Assembly: GCA_017307505.1 (NCBI GenBank)
Contig: JAFKEE010000022.1
Span: forward strand, 62,001-126,000
DNA from: Acidobacteriota bacterium
Lineage (GTDB): Bacteria > Acidobacteriota > Terriglobia > Bryobacterales > Bryobacteraceae
Reading direction: 5' to 3'
DNA: 64,000 nt
The position numbers and the translations under genes were made by a program. The notes under the pieces are model-generated. The model was not told where the DNA came from. It saw only the letters and a program-made list of their open reading frames with translations, and searched no databases. Shown piece after piece: positions 43,232 to 51,531 of the stretch (its first letter is position 1; every line of letters begins with the position of its first letter).

Positions 43232-44515
43232 TTACAGCGCCTTGATGGCGACCACGGTCATGTCGTCGGCCTGCTCGGCGTTGCCGGTAAAGGCGTCGGC
43301 GGCGGCAACGGCTGTCTCGACGATTTTGGCTGCGGGGCAGTGGCCAGCCGAGCGGAGGACCTTCTCGAGGTCGGATTCTTCCCAGATCTCCTCGGCGGAG
43401 TTGGTGGCCTCGCTGATGCCGTCGGAGAAGCAGAAGAGGACGTCGCCCGGCTGGAGCTGGATCTCCTCCTGCTGATAGCGGGAGAAGCCGAGGAGGCCGA
43501 CGGGGCAGCCCCCGGCCTCCAGGCGTTCGACCTTGCCGGTAGCTGCGCGGAGCAGCATGGGCGGGCATCCGCCGGCATTGACGAAGGCCATGCGGCGGGT
43601 CCTGGCGTCCAGAATGGCGCAGAACAGGGTGGAGTACTTGTCCGAGGTGGAGAACGAGTAGACGGCCTTATTGAAGTCGTTCACAAGCTCAGCGAGCGAT
43701 CCGGGCGGATGCAGCATCTGGGAGCGCATGGCGGCCTGGATGCTGGCCATGAGGACAGCGGCGGCGATACCTTTGCCGGAGACGTCGCCCAGCGTAAAGA
43801 AGAGCCGGTCTCCGGGTAAGGCGATGAAGTCATAGTAATCGCCGCCGACGAATTTGGCGGGGCGGCAATAGGCGTCGAATTCGAGGCCGGGCAGGGAGGG
43901 GAGATTCTGGGGCAGCAGGCGTTGCTGGACGCTGCGGGCGATCTCGAGTTCCTTGAGGAGCAGGCGGGCCTTTTCGGCCTCCTGGCGCAGTTGCTGGCCT
44001 TCCAGGGCCGAGGCGGAGTAGCTGGCGGCGAGGGAGAGGAGATCGACATCGGAGGTGTCGAAACCGCCGGGTTTGTTCAGCGCCTGGAGTGCGCCCATCA
44101 CCCGGCTGTCGGAGCCGCGGAGGGGCAGCACCAGGACCGAGCGGGTGACGTAGCCGCTCTTCTCGTCGACGCGACCGAGGAAGCGGGGATCGGAAGATGT
44201 GTCGTTGACGACGATGGGTTCGTTGGCCGCGATACAGGCGCCGACAAGGCCATGACCGAGGGGGATGCGGATCTCGGAGGTACCGTGCGCGACCTTGGTC
44301 CAGATCTCCTGGGCGGAGGAGTCGACCAGCCAGATGCTGCAGCGATCCGCGCCGGCCAGGTCGCGCGCCATGTTTGCGTTGAGTTCCAGCAGAGCGTTTG
44401 TATCGGGTGCGCCACCGATCTGGGCCGCGTATTCAAAGATCACGCGGGAGATCCTATCGGCCTGGGTCATCTGGTAGAGTGTACCGCTACTTGCTTGTTT
44501 GATGCGTCTGTCCAT
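43232..44515 (-). CDS. GAF-domain PP2C (SpoIIE/RsbU-type) phosphatase
   Basis: 427 residues. A GAF domain (about 40-180) precedes a linker helix and a PPM/PP2C phosphatase domain (about 210-427) with VGGDYYDF, GDVSGKGIAAAVLMA, FSDGISEA and ADDMTVVAIK, all metal-binding motifs intact. Such proteins dephosphorylate anti-sigma-factor antagonists in response to a small ligand or redox signal. No anti-sigma or antagonist gene is adjacent. ATG 44515 is used; ATG 44470 is a possible shorter start. Confidence 0.93.
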   Translation of the reverse strand: MDRRIKQASSGTLYQMTQADRISRVIFEYAAQIGGAPDTNALLELNANMARDLAGADRCSIWLVDSSAQEIWTKVAHGTSEIRIPLGHGLVGACIAANEPIVVNDTSSDPRFLGRVDEKSGYVTRSVLVLPLRGSDSRVMGALQALNKPGGFDTSDVDLLSLAASYSASALEGQQLRQEAEKARLLLKELEIARSVQQRLLPQNLPSLPGLEFDAYCRPAKFVGGDYYDFIALPGDRLFFTLGDVSGKGIAAAVLMASIQAAMRSQMLHPPGSLAELVNDFNKAVYSFSTSDKYSTLFCAILDARTRRMAFVNAGGCPPMLLRAATGKVERLEAGGCPVGLLGFSRYQQEEIQLQPGDVLFCFSDGISEATNSAEEIWEESDLEKVLRSAGHCPAAKIVETAVAAADAFTGNAEQADDMTVVAIKAL

Positions 44516-44562
44516 GCAATATTGGTCGAAGCCTTGGGAGCGCCAGCCGCTGGGAAAATGCC

Positions 44563-45327
44563 ATGAAAGTCCGCCTGATCGGTTCCTCGCCTGACGCGCC
44601 TCGCGACAGGCATTACGCGAGCTCGTACCTGATTAACGATCGAGTGGCGATCGATGCGGGTACCTTGGGATTTTCCGGGACTCCGGAGGAGCAGGCGGAG
44701 GTGCGGCATGTCTTTCTGACGCACTCGCACATGGACCATATCTCCAGCCTGCCTGTGTTTCTGGAAAACGCCTACGATCCGGAAGTTCCGGCCGTGACGG
44801 TGCATGCATTGCCTGAGACGATGGATACGCTGCAGAAACACATCTTCAATGGTGAAATCTGGCCGGACTTTATCCACCTGATGCCACCCGGCAGGCCGTT
44901 TTTCCTGCCGAGCCGGGTTGTGCTCGAGCAGGCGATCGAGGTGGAGGGACTGAAGATCGTTCCGGTGGCGATGAATCACATTGTCCCCACGGCCGGTTAT
45001 CTGGTGACCGATGGGCGGTCGACTGTCGGCTTCGGGGCGGATTCCGGGCCTACCGAGCGGATGTGGGCTCTGATGAAAGAGATGCCGGCCCCGCGCTCGG
45101 TTTTCCTGGAATGCACGTTTCCGGACGCACTGACGGGGCTGGCCGGCGTCAGCGCCCACCTGACGCCAGAGAGCTTCGGGCTGGAAGTGGCCAAGATGCC
45201 ACCGGAGACAAATATTCTGGCTGTCCATTTGAAACACAGGTTCCGGGACCGGGTGGCGGAGGAGTTGAACGCCCTGGGTCTGCCGAATCTGCGGATCACC
45301 GGCGGCGAAGCAACTTACGAGCTGTAG
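44563..45327 (+). CDS. MBL-fold hydrolase, cyclic-nucleotide phosphodiesterase class II-like
   Basis: 254 residues. HSHMDHISSLP gives the metal-binding HxHxDH motif, and the later LECTFPD and LAVHLKHRF residues complete the site. The overall pattern resembles class II 3',5'-cyclic nucleotide phosphodiesterases. If so, it hydrolyses cAMP/cGMP; this is inferred from the family. Divergent from the GAF-PP2C phosphatase. Confidence 0.82.
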   Translation: MKVRLIGSSPDAPRDRHYASSYLINDRVAIDAGTLGFSGTPEEQAEVRHVFLTHSHMDHISSLPVFLENAYDPEVPAVTVHALPETMDTLQKHIFNGEIWPDFIHLMPPGRPFFLPSRVVLEQAIEVEGLKIVPVAMNHIVPTAGYLVTDGRSTVGFGADSGPTERMWALMKEMPAPRSVFLECTFPDALTGLAGVSAHLTPESFGLEVAKMPPETNILAVHLKHRFRDRVAEELNALGLPNLRITGGEATYEL

Positions 45328-45328
45328 G

Positions 45329-47020
45329 TCAGCGTCCGGCGCGGAGCTTGCCTTTCACGCCGGAGAGAGCCTCTTCCACGGCCGGTGTTCGGCGCACCTG
45401 CAGGGCGCGCTCCAGGTAGCCGGCGGCCACGGTGTAATCCTGGAACTCCGATTCGACAAACCCCATCGCCAGAAGTGCCTCAAAGTGGCGTGGATCAAGA
45501 GCCAGAGCCTCCTGCAGCAGGGCGCGGGCCTGATCCAGGTGGGCGTCCAGAGCTTCCAGCCGGCCCAGGGCGGTGAGCGCCTCCGCGTTCCGGGATTGAC
45601 CCAGGGCGCGAGTGAAACAGAGCCTGGCCTGTGGACGATTCCCATTCAGCAGAAACTGGCGGCCGATGGAGAGGAGTGCCGCAGAGGGGCCCAGGTTCGC
45701 GTTGTGTGAGATGAGGACGCGAGTGTCGGTGCGCTCGGATCGCGGTGTGGGGAGCATGAGGTCGATGGACTCGCTGCCTGAGCGGGCCTGGAGCGTAAGC
45801 GGGCCAGCAGGGAGCTGTCCCGGGAGAGTGTAAGCGGCAAAGCCCGTCGCGTCTGTTTCCGTGGAAGCGACGGAGAGCACCTCGACGCGGCGGATGATGC
45901 GCCACTGGACGCGGCCTGGCTTCGCGAACTGGAGCAGGGCCAGGCGTGGGGCCGAGGAGGGCAGTAGACGGAGTGCGCCGAACTGGAACGGGACGGATCC
46001 GGATGATTTTTCCGTGGATCCGAGCAGAATGCTGCTAGCGGGCGCAGGATTCGAGACCTGGAGAGGGTAGGGTGTCTTTACGCCGTCGGTATCGACGATG
46101 AGCGTGTAATCGCCGGGCAGCAGGAAGAGGCGATGGACATAGGCGACGGGGGTCGAAGTTTCGAAGTGGAGCTGGGTCTGCCACTCGTCGAGAGGAACAC
46201 CGGAAACCTGGACAGAGAGGCCTATGCGGGCTCGGACGGAGGCTGTGACCTGGATGTCGATGACCGGGAGGTGTTCGGGGGTCCAGGTCTGGAAGGTTTC
46301 GAGGGCGGGCGGCTCCGAGAGAATCAGACGGGATTGGATGCGCTCCTTCGGGTCCCGGCGCAGCGCCCAGGCGGGGGCGGTGGCCATGTTCACGATGTCG
46401 CTGCTGCCCGAGTCGGTGATGCCACGGGCTACGGAGGAGGCTGCGTCGACGACTTCGGCTTCCGCTGGTGGGAGGTTCAGCGAGTTGGGGACGTCGGCCG
46501 AGCGGATGATGTCGTTGACTGGGAAGAGTCCGCGCGTGCCGCTGTTCGGGATGAGAAGGGTTCGCAGGCTGTTGAGCTGGGGTGAGTAGAGTTGGAGGGG
46601 TCCTGCGCCTTCCCTGCGGTAGAAGAGAAAGCGCGCCTGGGTTCCGAGGCCGAGGCGGGGCACGCTGTTGTAGTACCAGATCTCGCACGGGACGAAGACG
46701 CGGCTGGAGGGCAGCCGGCTGATGGAGGTGGGGGCGCCCAGGCTCAGGTAGACACGGCCCTGGTCCGTGTTCGCACCGGAGCCCGGTTTGGCACCGCCGA
46801 ACTGCGCGTCGGCCCATTCGATCCTCTGGAGGTACTCTTCCTCGCTCACCGCTTTGCCGTCCCAGAAGCCGTGCCGGAAGGCCTGGCGGGCGGAGTCGTC
46901 TTGAAGTTCCGCATAGAGCTTTCGTTCGGCGGCGTTCATGATTGGTTCCACGCGCTGCAGCCAGGGGTCGGCTGCTAAGGCAAGCGCCGCGGTGAGAAGG
47001 AGAGTGCTGAGGAGTCGCAT
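45329..47020 (-). CDS. GWxTD-domain protein with C-terminal TPR
   Basis: 563 residues with a signal peptide (LLLTAALALAAD). The N-terminal 200 residues follow the GWxTD layout (FRHGFWDGKAVSEEEYLQRI ... QGRVYLSLGAPTSI), although the eponymous GWxTD itself reads GANTD. A central beta domain is followed by C-terminal TPR repeats (ALGRLEALDAHLDQARALL). The family's role is unknown; it is common in Acidobacteria and Bacteroidota near outer-membrane systems. Its start lies six bases after the upstream receptor gene. Confidence 0.85.
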   Translation of the reverse strand: MRLLSTLLLTAALALAADPWLQRVEPIMNAAERKLYAELQDDSARQAFRHGFWDGKAVSEEEYLQRIEWADAQFGGAKPGSGANTDQGRVYLSLGAPTSISRLPSSRVFVPCEIWYYNSVPRLGLGTQARFLFYRREGAGPLQLYSPQLNSLRTLLIPNSGTRGLFPVNDIIRSADVPNSLNLPPAEAEVVDAASSVARGITDSGSSDIVNMATAPAWALRRDPKERIQSRLILSEPPALETFQTWTPEHLPVIDIQVTASVRARIGLSVQVSGVPLDEWQTQLHFETSTPVAYVHRLFLLPGDYTLIVDTDGVKTPYPLQVSNPAPASSILLGSTEKSSGSVPFQFGALRLLPSSAPRLALLQFAKPGRVQWRIIRRVEVLSVASTETDATGFAAYTLPGQLPAGPLTLQARSGSESIDLMLPTPRSERTDTRVLISHNANLGPSAALLSIGRQFLLNGNRPQARLCFTRALGQSRNAEALTALGRLEALDAHLDQARALLQEALALDPRHFEALLAMGFVESEFQDYTVAAGYLERALQVRRTPAVEEALSGVKGKLRAGR

Positions 47021-47026
47021 GGGTAC

Positions 47027-49852
47027 TCAGTAGTCGAAGCGCACGGCGAACTGCAGCATGCGGGCTGCGTAGGCCAGGTTGGAGTTGTAGGCCGGACGCC
47101 CGAAGGTCGCAAGGCCAATGTTGGATTGGTAAGTGCCGTAGTTCTGGGCGTTGATGACGTTGAAGACTTCGAAGATGCCCGTAGCGCGCCAGCGTTCCTT
47201 GATGGCGACCGTCTTAGTGAGGCGCCAGTCGATGCGGTTGATGGGCTGTCCGCGGAAGGAGTTGCGCTTCACATTGGTGTAGCCGGGGGCGTGGGAGGGA
47301 TAGAGGTAGGACGGGTCGATGAAGGTCGCAGCGCCGGTGAGGAAAGTGCGGTTGGAGGTGCCGGCGTAGTTGAAGGGGTTTCCGGGTCCGATGGAGGCGA
47401 AGGCGGCTCCGGAGCCGTAGTGGTAGAACATGCTGCTCTGGAAGCCCCAGGGCAGTTGGACGCTGCCGTCGAAGTTCAGGGTGTGGCGCTGGTCGTCGAC
47501 GGAAGGGCCCCATTCGTCGGCCAGATCGAACTGATTGTTGGGGTAGCCGAAGGGTCCGGAGGAGGAGTCTTTCAGTTTGGAGACGGTGTAGGCAGCGCCG
47601 GCGGAGAACCGTTTGGCGAAGCGGCGGGTGACCTGGAACTGACCGCCGTAGTAGATGGCTCCGGAGGCGTTGGGCGTAGTGAATTCCAGGATCTGGCCGA
47701 ACCGGGTGTCGGGGCGGCCGCTGACCGACGGGTTGGTGCCGAAGCCGGTGACGGGGTTGAAGCCGATGTTGCGGTCCTGGCGGATCCACTCGCGATAGAC
47801 GCGCCAGTAGACGAAGTCGCCGGAGACGGTCCAGGACTGGCCGAGCTGGCGTTCGGCGCCGATGGAGGCCTGCGCGGAGTAAGGCGTGACAGCGTTGGTA
47901 TTCAACAACTGGACGTTTTGGGCGGGTACGGGCACTTTGCCTGAGAGGAAGTCGTCGCCGCTGACGCCGTTGAAGGGATCACGGAGATTGATGGATGTGG
48001 TGGAGGTACGGCTGGCTCCGACCTGGAGCGAGGATTCGCCGTTGAAGATCGACTGGTTGATGACCTGGTTGGCCTGGATGTCGGCGAAGTAAAGACCGCC
48101 TCCGCCGCGAATGACGGTCCTGCGGTCGCCCATCAAGTCGTAGGCGAAGCCGACGCGGGGCGAGAAGTTCAGATTCTGCCCGCCGCGGGGCGGGACGACG
48201 TTGCTCTTGAGGGTGGGGGTGCTCCAGATGCCGATGTCGTTGTCGTAGCGCAGGCCGAGGTTGACCGTGAGGCGTTTGTTAATCTTCCAGTCGTCCTGGA
48301 TCCAGCCGGCGACGACGTTGCGCGGGATGTCGATGTTGAAGTTGCCGAAGCCTTGCGTGTAATTGGAGGCCAGCGGTGAGAGCGCATCGATGTTCCACGT
48401 GGTGGGATCGTTCCAGACTGGAAAGATCGAGGGCAGGTTTGCAGGCGTCGAAGTGAAGGGATTGACGGTGCCGCGGGCGTTCTGCGGGAACAGGCCGGTG
48501 TGGTTATTGGAGAGATACTCACCGCCGAGTTTGACGCTGTGGGCGCCCTTCAGCCAGTAGAGATCGTCGCGCACCTGGTTGGTGAACTGGTTGAACTCCT
48601 GGGGATAGTTGTAGGGGCCGCCGACGGTGATGCCGCCGGGCAGGCGGTACTCCTGGCTGAGCACGTAGGGGTTGTTCTTCCACTGAAAGTAATTGAAGCC
48701 GTAGCGGACATCGTTGGTGGTGGTGGGACTGATCACCCACGTCCAATCGAGCATGGTGGTTTCGCCATCGCGGGTCTGCCGGGCTGCCTGGGAAGGATGA
48801 CTGGTGCCGGAGACGTTGCCGAAGGGATTGCGCCACTGGGAGCCGTTATAGCGGCCGCTGAGGCGATGTTTCTCGTTGATCACCCAGTCGACGCGGCCAA
48901 TCCACGTCTTGGTCTGAAAGTCATTGGCGAAGCTGAAGCTCTGCCCGCCGAAACCCTGGGGCGTGACGAGCACTGTGGAGGGTTGGGATTCGCCCTCGTA
49001 GGCTCCAAAGAAGAAGAGCTTGTCGCGGAGGATGCGGCCGCCGCCGGTGACGCCGTACTGCTTGTTGGAGAAAGGGAGAACACGCTGGCCGATGGGATCG
49101 GCGGCGTTGAATTTGTCACTGCGGAAGTAGCCGTAGGCGGAGCCGTGGAACTCATTGCTGCCGGACTTCGTCTGCGCATTCACCTGGATCTGGGCGGAAC
49201 GGCCCATGGTGGCGTCGAAGCGGTTTGTGATGACCTGGAACTGCGACATCGTTTCGCGGCTGAACTGCGGCTGTCCGAAGCCGGCGCCCGCGGCATTCTG
49301 TGTCACCTGCTGGCCGTCGACGTTGATCTGGAAGCGTCCGCCGCTCACCGTGCCCAGGGGCGTGTTGGAGACCGCGTTGACGGTGACTCCGGGGACGAGC
49401 AGAGAGAGTTCCATCCAGTTGCGGCCATTCAGGGGCGTGTCTTCCATGCGACTGGTGTCGACGTTGCCGCCAACCTGAGAGGACGAGACGTCGATGGTGA
49501 CGGCGTCCGACAGAACGTCGACGGTGCTGGATTGCGCGGCTGGTTTGAGCTGGAACTCCGCGACCAGGCTCTGGCCGACCAGCAGGTTGATGGTGCGCTC
49601 GGCTGGCGTGAAGCCGGCTGCCTCGACGCGGACTTTGTACTGCGCCGCCTGGAGGGCGGGGAAGACGTACTGTCCTTCGTTGCCGGTCAAGGTGGTGGAG
49701 GCGGCGCCGCCACCGGCCGGAAGCAGACGGACGATTGCGTTTGGGACCACGGCTCCTGTCGAATCCGTGACGGACCCCTGAATGCCGGTTTGCTGTGCCC
49801 ACAGTCCCGGCAGTACGAATAGAGACACTACGAGTGTCCAGACACACTTCAT
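47027..49852 (-). CDS. TonB-dependent outer-membrane receptor with carboxypeptidase-regulatory-like domain
   Basis: 941 residues: signal peptide (VWTLVVSLFVLPGLWAQ), CarboxypepD_reg domain (about 22-105, GIQGSVTDSTGAVVPNA), plug (about 115-225) and a beta-barrel that ends LQFAVRFDY with a terminal aromatic residue. It is shorter than the other receptor in this window. Placed between an M20 peptidase upstream and the GWxTD/TPR protein downstream, all leftward; peptide-derived nutrients are a plausible but unproved substrate. Confidence 0.92.
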   Translation of the reverse strand: MKCVWTLVVSLFVLPGLWAQQTGIQGSVTDSTGAVVPNAIVRLLPAGGGAASTTLTGNEGQYVFPALQAAQYKVRVEAAGFTPAERTINLLVGQSLVAEFQLKPAAQSSTVDVLSDAVTIDVSSSQVGGNVDTSRMEDTPLNGRNWMELSLLVPGVTVNAVSNTPLGTVSGGRFQINVDGQQVTQNAAGAGFGQPQFSRETMSQFQVITNRFDATMGRSAQIQVNAQTKSGSNEFHGSAYGYFRSDKFNAADPIGQRVLPFSNKQYGVTGGGRILRDKLFFFGAYEGESQPSTVLVTPQGFGGQSFSFANDFQTKTWIGRVDWVINEKHRLSGRYNGSQWRNPFGNVSGTSHPSQAARQTRDGETTMLDWTWVISPTTTNDVRYGFNYFQWKNNPYVLSQEYRLPGGITVGGPYNYPQEFNQFTNQVRDDLYWLKGAHSVKLGGEYLSNNHTGLFPQNARGTVNPFTSTPANLPSIFPVWNDPTTWNIDALSPLASNYTQGFGNFNIDIPRNVVAGWIQDDWKINKRLTVNLGLRYDNDIGIWSTPTLKSNVVPPRGGQNLNFSPRVGFAYDLMGDRRTVIRGGGGLYFADIQANQVINQSIFNGESSLQVGASRTSTTSINLRDPFNGVSGDDFLSGKVPVPAQNVQLLNTNAVTPYSAQASIGAERQLGQSWTVSGDFVYWRVYREWIRQDRNIGFNPVTGFGTNPSVSGRPDTRFGQILEFTTPNASGAIYYGGQFQVTRRFAKRFSAGAAYTVSKLKDSSSGPFGYPNNQFDLADEWGPSVDDQRHTLNFDGSVQLPWGFQSSMFYHYGSGAAFASIGPGNPFNYAGTSNRTFLTGAATFIDPSYLYPSHAPGYTNVKRNSFRGQPINRIDWRLTKTVAIKERWRATGIFEVFNVINAQNYGTYQSNIGLATFGRPAYNSNLAYAARMLQFAVRFDY

Positions 49853-49888
49853 GCTTGTACTCCCCTCTGTCTCAACTATCCAGAGCGA

Positions 49889-51328
49889 CTACTTTTTGGC
49901 GGCGGCGACATCCAGCAGGGTGTCGGTGATCAAAGCAACGCCCGTCTGCAGCGAGGAGATGGGCACACGTTCATCGTTGCCGTGCATGCGGCTGAGGTCG
50001 GCGGCATCGATCGGGTAGGGGTAGATGCCGTACACGGGAATGTTGCGGGAGCGCCAGGCGAAGGCATCGGTGCCGGCCTGGAAGAGGTAAGGCGTGACGA
50101 CGGCTCCGGGATAGGTTTTCTTCGAACTGGCGACCAGGGCGCGATAGAGATCAGTTTCCTTGGAGGACTCGGGCATGTTGCGGAGCCGCTCATAGTCCTT
50201 CAACTGCTCGGGCGTGAGTGGAGTGCGGCCGATGCCGGGTTGGGCGACGGTGATTTCGACGCGGGGGTCGTTGATCACTTTGGTCATTTCGTCGATGAGT
50301 TCCTGGTTGGAAGTGCCGGGAATGGTGCGGAAGTTCAGCGTCACTTCGGCCGAGCCGGGAATGACATTGCCGCGGAAGCCGGCGTTCATCAGGACAGGCG
50401 CGATGGTGTCGCGCATGATGGCGTGCAGCAGGGTATTCTCGCTGATTGCCTTGTCGGCGGCCGCGACCAGTTGGGGGTCCTTGCCTTCGGAGAGATTGCG
50501 GAAGTGGGACTTCATGGGCTCTGCGCTGACTTGTGAGAGCGCCATGAAGAACTCGCGGGTGGAACTGGTGAGCTTGGGTTTCGTGTCGTATTCGGAGACT
50601 TTCGCGAGTGCGCGGGCGAGGGTATAGATGGCGTTGTCCGGACGCGGCATGGAGGAGTGCGTGGAGGTACCGCGGGCGGTGAGCTTCAGACTGACACCGG
50701 ATTTGTCGGCGGTGGAGATGCTGACGTAGAGGACCTTGCCTTTGTCGTCTTTGATGATCCAGCCGCCTTCGTTCAGGGCGAATTCGCAATTCATCTTGTC
50801 CCAGGCTTTTGTGGCGAGGTAGCGGGTGTTGTACTGGCCGCCTTCTTCGTCGGCTTCGGAGAGGAAGATGATGTCACGGTCGAGGGGGATTTTGCGGCGC
50901 GCGATGTCGATGGCGGCTTGGGCGAAGACGGCGAGGCCGCCTTTGAAGTCGATAGCGCCGCGGCCCCAAACGGCTCCGTCCTTCACGACTCCGGCGAAGG
51001 GATCGACGGTCCATTTCTCACGTTCGACACCCACCACGTCAGCGTGGGCAGCGATCAGGACTGGTTTGCGGCTGCCGTTGCCACGCAATCTCGCGATGAA
51101 GTGGCTCTTGCCGGGTTGAGGGGTGGGGATGATGTCGATCTCAAAGCCGTAGGGCTTGAACTTCGAGGCCAGGAGCTGTGCCAGCTTGTCCTCATTGCCG
51201 GGCGGATTGCTGGTGTCGACTCGAATGATGTCGACGAGGAGTTGGGCAACTTCAGGCAGTGGTGCAGCCGTATCGGCGGCGAAGGCGCAGGTTGTGAAGA
51301 GAGGCAGAAGAAGCGAGCGCAGGCGCAT
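49889..51328 (-). CDS. Secreted M20-family metallopeptidase
   Basis: 479 residues with a signal peptide (LRSLLLPLFTTCAFAAD). Metal and catalytic motifs of the M20 family are visible: AAHADVVGV (His/Asp ligands), GRGAIDFKGGLA, LSEADEEGG with the catalytic Glu pair, and a dimerisation domain in the middle. It likely removes residues from peptides outside the cytoplasm. It is the first gene of a three-gene leftward operon with the TonB receptor and the GWxTD protein, behind a good promoter. Confidence 0.93.
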   Translation of the reverse strand: MRLRSLLLPLFTTCAFAADTAAPLPEVAQLLVDIIRVDTSNPPGNEDKLAQLLASKFKPYGFEIDIIPTPQPGKSHFIARLRGNGSRKPVLIAAHADVVGVEREKWTVDPFAGVVKDGAVWGRGAIDFKGGLAVFAQAAIDIARRKIPLDRDIIFLSEADEEGGQYNTRYLATKAWDKMNCEFALNEGGWIIKDDKGKVLYVSISTADKSGVSLKLTARGTSTHSSMPRPDNAIYTLARALAKVSEYDTKPKLTSSTREFFMALSQVSAEPMKSHFRNLSEGKDPQLVAAADKAISENTLLHAIMRDTIAPVLMNAGFRGNVIPGSAEVTLNFRTIPGTSNQELIDEMTKVINDPRVEITVAQPGIGRTPLTPEQLKDYERLRNMPESSKETDLYRALVASSKKTYPGAVVTPYLFQAGTDAFAWRSRNIPVYGIYPYPIDAADLSRMHGNDERVPISSLQTGVALITDTLLDVAAAKK

Positions 51329-51448
51329 GATGACCCCTATGCATGTTGAACTGCTTGTGCGACGTGCCGCACGCCTCAGCCTTGAGGGGTCTCGCCGTTG
51401 AGCAAACTCAGCGCAGAGTGAGTGCCAGTCCCAGAACGACTTTGAATT

Positions 51449-51477
51449 ACTTTACGGACAGGTAAACGAATTGTCAA
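51449..51477 (-). promoter_or_regulatory. Sigma-70-type promoter for the peptidase/receptor/GWxTD operon
   Basis: On the leftward strand, TTGACA (51477-51472), a 17-base spacer, and TAAAGT (51454-51449). The -35 is a perfect consensus. The leader to the peptidase ATG at 51328 is about 115 bases. Confidence 0.6.
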
Positions 51478-51531
51478 CGAAATTGCGCCAGGGGCAGGGC
51501 TGCGGGCCGCATTGCCTACAATGGAGCAAGC

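Noticed and set aside
48500-49822. 440-codon plus-strand frame opposite the second receptor
   Set aside because: Antisense shadow with low-complexity residues and no domain; the minus strand carries the real receptor.
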